From NCBI GenBank assembly GCA_016165875.1, contig JABBOT010000007.1, positions 15,217,441 through 15,281,440 of the forward strand: a stretch of DNA of 64,000 bases, written 5' to 3'. This stretch comes from Acanthopleura granulata (lineage: Eukaryota; Mollusca; Polyplacophora; Chitonida; Chitonidae). The translations under genes were made by a program, and so were the position numbers. Below, piece by piece: positions 1-11,607 of this stretch. Position 1 is the first letter of the stretch. Each line of letters opens with the position of its first letter. The notes below the pieces were generated by a model. The model was not told the DNA's origin and did not search any database. It saw only the letters and a program-made list of their open reading frames with translations.

Positions 1-2807
1 TTACTTACTGTTAATGATTCAATACTTGGCAACGATTCAATACTGGGTAAAGATTTAATAATGAACAACCATTCAACAATGAGCACAATAACAGCGAATG
101 ATAATTTCTGGGAAATGATTTCAGTGCTAATTAATGATTTCTACAGAGGATAATGATTTTAACATAGGGTAAGGAGTAATAATGATAATGATCTAAAATT
201 TATGCAATCATTTCCACACTATCATGACTGCTATACTCCAGTATCCAAATGCATACACAGGCTATGCATTTGCCGAAGGTGCCTTGAAACAACTACTGGT
301 AGCAAAACATACGGTTGTGACGTCACTGATATCAAGCGGGTCCAAGCCGAGTAGGTCAACTGAAAAATTCAGTGAACTGTAATCAGAAGAAAAAAAATAT
401 GGTAAAAAATTCATAGAGCTATTTCCCTAGACATTGTTTAATGGGTTTAATCATCTCACATATACTTTTTGTTAGCGTTCTCTTCGCCTTTGAAACTTAC
501 CTTTTGTTTGTCACCATCATATACAAGGAAGGAAAAAATATTCTACATCAAGGGTGAAAACGAGTACCAAGACGTTTTATTCTCTTTTTTTCCAGGCGAT
601 ATAAATCAAAATCCTGTCACAAATGTACCTCAGATTTACATAAACACTGTTGAGCTTACAATCCCCTTACCGAGAGGTTTTCCATGCTCTTCCTGTTTTT
701 TTTTCTTTACCTTGTTAATGCTTAACGTTCCTCAGTTGTCCCAGTGTATCGTTTCACCGGCTATCGTTTTTCGTTGCAGATAATCCGTGGAGGCCACTTG
801 ATTGATCACCACTGTTGTGACCCGACGAAATGCTTGGCAATTACTCTCACATGAACAATAGGATCTTCCAGCGATACAGTGGGAATCAAGGGACCGTAGG
901 AAGCACTACCGCAAAATTATTACAATGGTGACCAGGTTAGGGATATGCTGACGCAATCAATCTGAAATATTTGGGCGAAGTGTAAAACGTTAGAAAAGCC
1001 TATTTTTGGATTGTTGAAGTTTGCTGACTGTGAGCATCTGACTCGGGGAGGCTCGAATATTTCACCTGTAGAATTATGACCCTTATGAGTTTTGGTTGGA
1101 AGAATTCGGGATGAGCTCCTGAGAACCACGCTGCACCAACAAGTACTGACAAACTTATGAAGCCGGGTTAGAAACAGGGACCCAATCGGTTGTGGACTGA
1201 AGGATTTCCAGAAGAATTAAGTTATGAGGCATTGCCTTATTCCTTTCACAGATTCAATTTCAGAGAGCTTATTTCACGGACCTAAGTTACAAACTTGATC
1301 CTTTTTAACTCAATAGTTCAAACAGTAATCGTCTTGTTGAAGACGCCATCACTATGTATAGAGTGCAGCGAATCTAAGGAACAAATCGACATTCGAATAA
1401 CATTCTGATTCTTATATGTCATCACCATGGCGAAACAGGACCAAGCCTGTTATCAGGAACGGATTAATACTTTAGATCGACGGAAATACAATTCGTCAGT
1501 TTATGAAATAACGGATTTAAGGGTAGACGCTTTTTAAGTGTGTGACAGAGATACAATTTGTTAGGAACTTGTAGCGCAGCTTCCATATACAGTACATGTA
1601 CACGGCTTTTGGCTAGGTAACAGTTCTTGAACAGTTCTTTAACAGCACTTAAAAGTATCACTTACCTACATGCGTGTGTGCCATTACGTCATAGAAAACA
1701 ATACACGTATATACTCAGATTGCTGTTAATCACACTTTCAATTCCACCTAACATATATAGCATTTAACCTAGGGTGACATTAACGGCCATAACGTGGCAG
1801 CATTGTATTGCCAACCTGCAGAAGCTGCCGCTTACAGTTATATATCATATATGTCTACCACTGGCAGTACTACATGACAGAACAACGCTCGCTATACGAA
1901 CATCTCCCCTTATGTGACGTAGGAAACCAGAGCTATAAACTCTCATATTATGAACATCAACTCTCTTGCGTCATCTACTGGTAAATGATAATTAATTTTT
2001 TTACGTTGTACTCTGAATTGTAACATTCTGTACATAAGTCAGCTTGGTAAGACGCCTAGCTATTTTTCACATATAAACTTGGATTTCATAGTGCCGTAAC
2101 TCTGCTGACCAGGGCTGAATATAATGATCGGTTAGCCTTCCCTTAACTGCCTTCCCTTAACTGCGACTAGCGTTAAACAACGTTGGTGTTGGAAACACAT
2201 TCGACATCCGGATGTTATCTAGAATGTTTTTAACATTGATCAACCAAGTCAAGTTTTCTAGATTTTCAGAGGCAAAATGTACTACGGTAGGTGACTAGCA
2301 CTATGGATTACAGTATACCTTGTGATAATTTCATTCAATAATTAATAAATCTACATTGGATTATCACATAGATAGGTGACCCCCCCCCCCAAGTTCTCCA
2401 TGCGTCATGGGTGTCGGAGCTGATTGCCTCGGCTGGAGGAATTGTTTTAAAAATTTGAGTTCACAAGCCTCATTATTCACGTTTTACATTACTCGCTCTC
2501 TTCAGGTTACTGAGAATTGTAACAAACAAAAACATTGTCTCTGTTTGCTTGTTCAACATTTTTTGGGGGGCATAGCTAATATTCTATCCGAGCTTAAGTA
2601 AACCAGATATATCTAAAATGGTCAACCACATGCACTCCACTGTTCGCCACAAAATACAAATTCCTCATTTCATATATTTCTGCTTCGAAAGGTAACAACT
2701 TCTATTTTTTCAACACTGATTCGAAGCTTTCAATATCTGCTATTTCCTTTTCATACGCATTTAACATATTTTTGAATTCATCTCGTGAGGATATCATCAC
2801 AATCGTA
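1..2807. other. No gene recognised; short degenerate repeats
   Basis: The first about 180 bp are a loose tandem of AATGATTCAATAC-like words. The rest has only short open frames on both strands with no protein-like content, and a C-run near 2,380. Confidence 0.5.
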
Positions 2808-3014
2808 TTTACACTGTAAAATGACCAACGCCGGATGCGTTTAATGTGTGATTAAACTTAAAACAAGCGTGTTTAATAAATATACACATATATTTAAGTA
2901 TTAAACATAAGTGTCTAGAACATGTGTACAGGCCTATACTATAATGCTATAAGCTCCAAATGTTTAGTATAGGATGTATAATAGGGTTTATAAGTTAAAC
3001 ATCAAAATTTACAG
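2808..3014. mobile_element. MITE family C, copy 1
   Basis: TTACACTGTAAAATGACCAA to CAAAATTTACAG. Shares GTGTTTAATAAATATACACA and GTTTATAAGTTAAA with the copy at 31.87 kb. The ends are short inverted repeats (ACTGTAAAAT / AAATTTACAG). Confidence 0.65.
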
Positions 3015-4389
3015 AAATGCAGATTTGCCGCGTAGTTCACAACAAGTGCCAAACATTTCTTGTCTTTTTTTTTTTGACCTCCAAACGACACCGCCATTAT
3101 GTTTTCACAAGACTTCCTGTTTTCACTCACCAATACTGCCCTCAGCTTTTCATCAAAAGAAATTTACAATACATCTATCGACAGCAGGCGTGTTTATAAG
3201 CAGCTTCATTAGTTTTTCGTCCAAACTCTATCTAAGGGCTCACAAGTACTGACGCATGCTCCATAATCAGACTGGAGAGGCCTCCAGACGATCAGCCATT
3301 GTCATAACACAATCCTCGGCAGGCCGGTAATAATCAAATAACCTCTGTATAGCAGACAAATTCCACTGCTCTTGTCACAACAAACACAATCGATGGACGA
3401 GCAAGGAGACCGAGCTACAGAAATATTATCCGCACTAAAACATCCAGTGGTGATTTGCTGAGGGACTCTTTTTTTCCGTTTCTTTTTGAGGTTACCATTT
3501 CCATGCATGTGGCCAAGAGTAGGATCGATATTAGATTTGCTCATTCCTTTGTCCCTGAGGAGATCTGTTTGAAGTTACAGCTCTCTGATTTTATCATAAT
3601 TACATCGGGTTTGAGTTTTATGACCTTTACATTTACCTCCATAAAATGACGACTCTATTATGAAGAACTGCTGTTTCCCCGGTGTACAGATATGAGTACT
3701 GCTCTTCTGTAAGTAAATGTGGTCCAAAGTCTCTGGCACTCAACTTCATCAATGTGTTTAATTCACCTTAACTCGGGGTTATTCCCGAATAAAATCGCAG
3801 TATTTACTACCCGAACTATTGCTATCAAATCACAGCTGAAATACATATTTTGATCACCTACACGATTGACATGGATTAAATACCTTTCCCGATAACATTC
3901 CTTGCATTGTTTCTTCATCATTAAGTACTGTTAACTGCATCTGTTTGCAAAAACTCGTCTCGATGTGTTACTTCACACACAGGACTCTCAGCACTCCTCT
4001 TCAAAAATATGGGAAAAAACATAGCAGGCTTTTGACAAAAATATGAGAAAAATATAGGAATTTCTGTACGAAGTTATAGGAAAAGGTAGGAAGCATTTCA
4101 ACAAAACATATCCATCTGAACGGTTTAAAGATGTTCTTAACTGAACACTAGAACCCATATGGCCTAACTAACTTAGCAACATCAAATTCGTATTGCTAGA
4201 CAGTTCACACGTTGTAACTGATATTCTCGTGAGTCGTCAACGTTGCACGGAAGGGTGAACTGCCAGTCAGTACCATCTCAAGAAAGTATAGGCCATGTGG
4301 AAGGTGAGGTTAGGACAGGACACTACAAATTATAAGCAAACACCAGCCGCTGCAGTTGTTACAATTCTCAGTGTGTGTGTTGAGTGAAA
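3015..4389. other. No gene recognised
   Basis: AT-rich; open frames under 100 codons without motifs. Around 4,000-4,100 there is an ATAGGAAAAATATGGG-type simple sequence that resumes at about 5,050-5,120 on the far side of MITE A, suggesting the MITE landed inside an older repeat. Confidence 0.45.
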
Positions 4390-5035
4390 CTTTAAAGTGA
4401 AAGACAGCACATGTTCTTAGCTAATTTTGCCTGAAAGGTTGGAAAATATCATGTTTATTTCAGTAAAGTATTTTTTTCTAGCAGCTACAACGACAGTGGA
4501 AACTTATATCTATCGACCAGCATGAAACGCAGCCATTCTGTCTGGGCTGTGACGTATTTCTTCCATGAATCTTGTCACCTGCAGTAAGCTCCTAGGGTTG
4601 TGTTTATAATTTAGGTATATATGTAAACTTATAACATGAAATGTTCAAGAAAATTACTCCCTCCACAACACAATGGTCTGGAAATACTTTGCAGGGTTGT
4701 TCACATATTTTCTTGTCATAATTTAAAACATATAACATCAAACATTGTCCTGTCCCCACGTTATTACATATTACACTGACAGACAACTCAGAACATTTAC
4801 GTTACAGCTTATAAACAGCTAACATCTCCTGGCTCTCTGATTGGTCAATCTCTCATAAGCTTAAAAGTATGGGCACCTTCAGATCCCCAGTCGGCAGCAC
4901 AATACTCCACGCTTCAAACGAAGATAATTAAGCAACGATATCATGCACTTGCGAACAGGTTTTTACATTCAAGGGAGAATTTTATAATCTCTTTAATGAA
5001 AAGTACCTCAGTCATGAGCTGTCTTTCATTTTAAG
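4390..5035. mobile_element. MITE family A, copy 1
   Basis: Bounded by terminal inverted repeats: left CTTTAAAGTGAAAGACAGCA (4,390 on) and right AGCTGTCTTTCATTTTAAG (to 5,035), which pair when one is reversed. About 646 bp, no open frame. Interior matches copy 2 (46.2-46.7 kb), for example GAAACGCAGCCAT and CAGATCCCCAGTCGGCAGCA. Confidence 0.78.
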
Positions 5036-6624
5036 AATTATAGGAGGTTTTTACAAAATATAGGAAAATATAGTAGGTTGCCAGAAATATAGGAAAACAT
5101 AGGAAATATAGGATCACTGAGGGCCCTGTACAAGCCTTTTTCAGTTCCTTGGTGGCATGTGTTAACCGCTGTTTTGGAAATTGGACTTGCGATAATTGAC
5201 AAGGAAAGTCCAATTTGTTTCAAGGCTGTATATAAATCCCAAGGCATTTGTCTGTAGAAGCCTCATTAAGCTCATTATGAGCCGCATTTTTACTCTTCAT
5301 GATGTTGAATACTTTTGTTGTATTCCTGTATAAGCCGAGATTCGCTGGTAGATTAAGCATCCCAGAGGCCTTGTTCCTATTTGTATTGTTTTCGCGTGAT
5401 TGTTTATCAAATGTGACAGCACAGCATTTTAAGTAGGTTTAGATCACTGACCCCTAATTAACCGCAATGGGAGACTCTGATGGGCTATACAAAACGGTCC
5501 AAATCGCAGAGAAACACGTCGTTTTCTGCTGTGACGCTGCCGTGTTTGTGTACAAAGTGCTTTCTGCGCACGCATGTACCCAGAAGTGTGACGTAATCCA
5601 AGAAAAAGCAAAAGAGCACACAGATTTGGACGCCTTTGTTAAAGTCGGGAGGGAGTTATACGGGTTTTCCATTAGCATCACTGCATATTCAACCTGATTC
5701 TGCTTTAATACGCCATGCTGATTGGGGCGTGTAAGATGCTGCTAATTAAGTATTTACAGAATAGATCTCTAACTGACACAAACATTCTGGACACCGCGAG
5801 ACGTGCCTACTACGAGATTTTCCGTGATCAAGCTCTGACCTAGATACATACCATTCCGCCCAAATTTCGGGGGATGCTAAGGCAGCGTAAATTTTACGTG
5901 TAGTCAGGTCCGGCGCTTTACTTAGCGAACTAGGTTTTTGCATTTTGATATTTTTTTCACAATAAAGAGATAAAAAAAACTAATCGTAGTTCACAAAGTT
6001 GCACAACGTGTCGAATAGAAAAACCGAGCTATAATGCAGTAATATTTGCAACTGAAGTTTGCGTGATTTGGCATCGAAAATCAAGATGGCTACACGACGG
6101 ATATCTGCTGAAGGGTGTCTAGCACGATGGCCAGCATAGGAGTGACTCAGTTGAGAATGTGAGTCAAAATGACAAGAGGTGGGATTTCACTGGCTATGTG
6201 TGACCGCTTACCAACTCTAACACTGTCGTCAGTTCTACTCCCTAGTTTTACTCTCTCTACTGACGTCTTTAGTATACCACCTCACTGGTCGGGGCAAGAT
6301 CTGCTGCAACGGGTTCAACCCTTCAGCAAATGAGCCAGTGACAACCATGATTTGGCATATATTTTCTTTTTTTATCCAAATTTTCACCCTTATAGGGCAA
6401 AAAAATATTTCGAGGATCAAATATAAGTAAGAATAGATCACAAAAACTAAAGAATCCCATCAATAGCATTTTGACTACAGTTCCATGTTTACTTGACAGC
6501 TACGGAGCCGCAACTGGGAAATGGAGAAGAAAGTTGAACAGCCTTAGCCAACTACTAATAATAATAATAACAATAATAAATTAAGATATCATTCGACAAA
6601 AGCCCCTCATTTGGGGGGGAGTGT

Positions 6625-6889
6625 GTTTATTTATTTATTTGTTTGATTGGTGTTTTACTCTTTTTTATTTCACTTATACGACGGTGGCCAGCATTATGGT
6701 GGGTGGAAACCGGGGAGAGCCCGGGGGGAAACCCACCACCATCCGCAGGTTGCTGGCAGACCTTCCCACGTACGGTCGGAGAGGAAGCCAGCATGAGCTG
6801 GTCGTGAACTCACAGTGACCGCATTGGTGGGCCGCTTCGGGTCATTGTGCTGAGATAGCGCGCTAACCGACTGAACCACAGAGGCCTCC
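6625..6889 (-). mobile_element. SINE family 1, near full length
   Basis: Reverse orientation: (TTTA)n start, then GATTGGTGTTTTAC, the body with CTTCCCACGTACGGTCGGAG, and the reversed tRNA-like head ending CTGAACCACAGAGGCCTCC. Confidence 0.88.
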
Positions 6890-7539
6890 AGAGGTGGAGG
6901 GTGCAGCTAATAATTATTTTCGCCATATCCATATACGGCTGCGTACAATCGGGATCTGTATGCAGGAATTTTTGGATGATTCATTATCACCAACACATAC
7001 AACATAAATGCATTCTTCCTTTGTATGTAGAGTCGAAGTATATTTATAAAGTCCAGGGATTAAAGATATACATAAATACATGCATTCAACAATGTCACTA
7101 TTAACTCAGCCAATGTTGTAATAATATCTGATGCCCATAGGATAAATTGTTGTGCTTTCCAATGGCGCACATCATTCCAAGGAATGCGGTCACTGGAAAC
7201 TACCCAATATATGCGGATACAATGTAACTATATGATTTAAGCTATGAAATAGAACCATCAAAACATGGAGATCGTCATGTAAAGTCGTTCATCAAACTAG
7301 CACAGCTTTAGGGGATACCGCATATTGTACCGCACCTGTCTATATATAGATCAGCATGCGCTTCCTTGCTTCATACACAAAGTTCCATTTGTCAGCTTGC
7401 ATGGAGTCGTTCTAAATGTCAAAGTCTTGGACATCACAAGTTATGCCTTCTGCAAGTAACTCAGCTACAGTGACTATTTTTTTCCAGCGTTACAACTTTT
7501 TCACCACTGACCCATGACAATACTGACCTATTCCACTTC

Positions 7540-9110
7540 TAAACTATGTAAGTAAAGTCTTCGAAAGAACAGTTTTCAATTTAGTCCTCCTATTTCTTCA
7601 TCGCTCAGTATCTGCCTACCAGTTTGGATTTCTTCCGTCCTCTTCAACATGCACTCAATTAGTTAATATATATTTTGATACTGCCAGTGCTTTAGACAAG
7701 GGCAAACAGATCTACTTTTTATTTTTCTATATTTCTAAAGCTTTGACAAAGGCCTACTTGCTAAACTAAATTAGAGACAATCTTTTAATGTGGTTTACCG
7801 AGTACCTAACAGACACGTCAGAGAGTTCTCGTTAATGGGAGGCAGTCATGTGCTGGTGTACCCCTAGGCTTGGGTCCCTTCTTTTCTTGTTATATGTTAA
7901 CGACTTACCTATTGACATACTCACTAATATACGTTTACTTGCTGACGATTTTTGCCTGTATGTCATGTCGGACAGAATCACCTATCCGGGTACCCTTCCT
8001 AACTTGGAGCGTGATTTATATTGTATTGAACGATGGTCCTCAAAATGCTTGATTTAATGCAGCTAAAACAAAGGCTTTGATGATTTCTAAACGTAGATCA
8101 CCTTCTGAGTAAACCCCCAGTTTTGTTCAGTACCAATATCGCGATCGAAAAGTGATAAACACTTAGAGATAACGTTTTCCAACGAAGGTATTTCAAAAGA
8201 TCACATAGACAGTATCCTGGCTAATACTAGCCAAAAAATTTCATGTTCAGAGGATTAAGATATATGCTAGACAAGATAAGTTTAGAAATTATTTATAAAA
8301 GTTTTATCAGACCTCACCTTGAATATGCTGATATTGTGTCGGATAATTTAACTGTGTTCCAGACTGAACAACTAGGGGCAATTCAAAAAGATGCCCTACG
8401 TGTAATTACCGGTTTAACGTGAAGTATCCCCTTAAATTTGCTCTACTTAAGAGTCCAGTTTTCCAACTCTAGCCACACGGCATTTAATACACAGACTCTC
8501 GTTCATACATGGAATTGTCTTACAAGGTCCTGAGCGTCCACTGTATAATCTACTTCCACAGTTTTGTGCAGAACGGAATCCGTATCCTTTACGATCTCGC
8601 CGTAATATTACCCCCTTTTTGTGCCGAACAGAGAATTTTAGAAACTTGGTCTTCTGTCAATCAGAACATGATTGGAACTCCATTCCAGTCCACACAAGAA
8701 ATATAATCAATAATTTTAACTTTAAAAAGAAGTTATTAGCATTCTATAAAGTAATTCCACTTCCTAAATAGACATATGTGGGCGGCAGAGCCAGAAACAT
8801 CCACTTTTGTAGATTAAGAAATAGCTGTAGCTCCATTAAAAACGATCTGTACAATAACTTCCTCGCACAGTCTCCAAACAGTTTATGTAGTAATGCATGC
8901 GAGTTTCCAAATCACTTGTTATTTATCTGTCCAATTTATCCAGAAATAAGAACACGTATGTTGGAGAAGCTCAGACAGGCGGATTATAACAGCCCGAAAT
9001 TGTTCTGTTATATGGTGACAGCAGTGTCCAATATCCAAATAGCTAAATGTGTACGTGAATACTTGAAAGCCACTAAATGATGTTTTCTAGTTACGACGTC
9101 TGTACTTGAT
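7540..9110 (+). pseudogene. Degenerate non-LTR retrotransposon (LINE) reverse transcriptase and C-terminus
   Basis: Several frames together preserve reverse transcriptase blocks: K-V-F-E-R-T near 7,555, a Q-F-G-F-L-P-S-S-S-T block near 7,620, I-S-K-A-F-D near 7,730, and LLFLLYVNDLPIDI followed by R-L-L-A-D-D around 7,870-7,960. The A-D-D is the polymerase catalytic motif of jockey/CR1-like LINEs. At 8,778-9,080 a cysteine/histidine stretch (C-x3-C-E-x3-H-x-L-F-x-C-P) matches the end of such ORF2 proteins. Frameshifts and stops make it non-functional. No endonuclease domain, target-site duplication or 3' tail was found. Confidence 0.8.
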
Positions 9111-9452
9111 TCACCCTACTTGTCAAATTTAAAACCTCTTCTACTACCATTCCGTGTTATTGCAGTTATTAGTATTGCTTCCATTGTTTTTGTTCAATTA
9201 TTAGTTCTGTTGATAATGACTGGCAGCAAGCAATCATGTATGTAGATTCCGTCACATTGACAAAGAGTTTAATGAGTGGAGGTCACTCCGAAGGTAACTC
9301 CGAATATTGAAGTCATTATACCGTCAATCTATATTTCGGTTATTTAGTTTGTGTCACTATCAGGAAATATGTGCAATAAAGAAATATACAGGTTTATGTA
9401 CATGTGGGCAGTTACAAGAACTCAAGATATTAAAAGCATGATAATGTGACAC

Positions 9453-9526
9453 ATGAATGGTGGCGATGATTACGTGACATGAGCACGAATATATACTTAT
9501 ACTATATAGTCATCGCCACCATTCAT
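9453..9526. repeat. Perfect 17-bp inverted repeat
   Basis: ATGAATGGTGGCGATGA at 9,453-9,469 and its exact reverse complement at 9,510-9,526, with a 40-bp AT-rich loop. Lies after the LINE relic. Confidence 0.7.
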
Positions 9527-10335
9527 ATTAAGTTATTCATCACATTAGGGGTCGTTCATAAGTATGTACGCTCAAATTAAAAACCTTTTGACACCCCCTT
9601 CCCGCTATAAGCACCTTGTACAAAATACCTTTACCCCGTCCACCCCTCCCACCGTTACGTTGAACCACCAAGGACGTTCCCAAAACGTACAAAACTTCAA
9701 TTTCTACCATTTGCCGACGAGTTAACAACAGGACATTTCAATGTCTAAACCAGTTAACGGCAGATTTATCATCAATTTAATATTTAAGCCACCTCATGAG
9801 TTTTAACCTCCTAAAGGCACATATGATCTTACAAAAGGCACTGTCAAATTGGCGGGCAGCTGATTTATGTGGTCCCTTCTAAATAAAGGCAGAATTTCAC
9901 TTCGTTCTAAAGCTTTTGACAATCGTCATCGCACTTTTGTCTTTTCACATCGATTTGCTTTTGCATTAGCGCGCCATGGAGCCTAACATCGTTTCCAGTT
10001 CTGGTCATCGCTGACTGGACAGTTTTAGCTGACTACACAGACCACTCACTGATGGCGCGTATATGCGGACAAACCATTGGGGACACCTGTTCTGTTCGGG
10101 GCATTTGCTACAGAAAGTATACATATATTGCAAATATTGCTAATCAGGTTCAATAGCACCTATCCTATTTCTATATCTACATCGCAAATTTTTATTTCGT
10201 TTCCCCCCCCCCCCCCCGTACGTAAAACACTGAACGTACAGACTTTATGGATGGCCCCTTACTATATGCGGGACTAAATCGAAAGTAACATAAACATAGC
10301 ATGAAAGTAACATAACATAGCATGAAATTCAGTAT

Positions 10336-10341
10336 TTTATT
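10336..10341 (-). terminator. Polyadenylation signal of the MACPF-SRCR gene
   Basis: AATAAA on the minus strand, about 325 nt downstream of the stop codon and the first canonical hexamer seen there. A weaker CATAAA lies nearer, around 10,529. Predicted from sequence only. Confidence 0.45.
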
Positions 10342-10666
10342 ACCAAGCAAATTCCTTCTTTGGAATGAAAACAAAGTTCATGCGTCCAAATGCACCTAGC
10401 ATAAATGACACAAATATCCTTTTCGAAGCGCAATCCGTTTTGTGTTTAAAACGTCTCAATGGTTTTTCTTCTTTCAACCAATCTGTCCGCTGGTAGGCAT
10501 GTACCGGTAACGTGAGATTTTATGAGATTTGTCGAGACCATGAAAAGGCGAGCATCCCTAACATATTCCTAACAGCGCATGCGCTGCTCTCTATATTATG
10601 TCTCTATTTTACATGACTGCCTCAAGCGACACTGTGTAAAAGAGTAAGGACGACCGTGAAAATAGC

Positions 10667-11607
10667 TTAACATAATGAACAGACGACACCAGCGTTGTCT
10701 CTCTTGTCGCAGTTATGTCGACCTAAAGGCACATGCTTACAATGGAACAGACTGCTCTCTTCTCCGGTACAATGTAGTCCACTAAGGTGTATAGGTCGAT
10801 TAATATTCCAGCCAAAATACTGTTTCACGGTGGCCACGCCATTACAATAACCCAGTTGCCGGCAGACGACCCGCGCATCGGCGTCATCCCATTCGTGATC
10901 ACATACACTGCCCCATGTGGAATTGATCATCACTTCAAGGCGGCCGTTTAACGCCGACGAGCCGTTCACCAATCGCATACACGGCGTATCCCCGTAACAC
11001 CGGACCGCGGCGTCCGTCCTGTGTGAACACCCAGGACTGACGTCCCGAGGGCAGGACGTCAGACTCGACTCGCTGCCTTGACACCGCACGTTCCCGTAGA
11101 ATACGGGTCCCTCCCTAGCGGCCTTCGGAAATAGTTCCCTGCCACTGGGCGATCCACCACAGTGTCCCAGCTGTCTGCAGACAACCGTCGCTTCGCGGCT
11201 GTCCCAGCCAGCTCTGCACACCGTCCCCCAAATGCCGTCCTTCATGACTTCCACCACCCCTCCTGTTGGGACGTCTTCTCCACCCAAAAGCCGCAGATCG
11301 CAAGGTTTACAAATGACCCCTGCGTCCTCAGAGTGGTCACAATAGAGGAAAGACGTCCAGTGCAAGCACTGGTTCAGATTGCTTTCAGTACCTGAACAGT
11401 TTGCGTGCGCCATTACAATTGGCCCGGTGCCTTCTCCGAACCTAGCCCGCGTTGTGGCCATACCGCCACAGAATCCTAACTGACGACACACGACCTCGGC
11501 GTCCGTGTGCCCCCAGTCATCGTCACACACTGTCGCCCAGTCTTCACCAGCCCTTACCTCAACACGACCGCTGGTCAACGTCAGCCCGCCAACCAAGCGC
11601 ACATTAT
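10667..11607 (-). CDS. Exon 19: three SRCR domains and stop
   Basis: Single 941-nt exon after acceptor TTTGTCTTGCAG. Three scavenger receptor cysteine-rich domains in tandem, starting V-R-L-V-G-G, L-R-L-L-G-G and M-R-L-V-N-G. Each has the W-x-T/S-V-C, V-V-C-R-Q-L-G and A-x-V-x-C landmarks. Each carries seven cysteines in the group-B order but lacking Cys1; domains 2 and 3 have an extra cysteine immediately before the first strand. The protein ends G-V-V-C-S-L-C at TAA (10,667-10,669), so there is no C-terminal membrane anchor. All three domains on one exon is unusual, since SRCR domains are often one per exon. Confidence 0.95.

Noticed and set aside
5454..5697. 76-codon plus frame and 75-codon minus frame
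   Set aside because: Mildly protein-like on plus but no motif, no splice context and no homology recognised; overlapping frames on both strands suggest chance.
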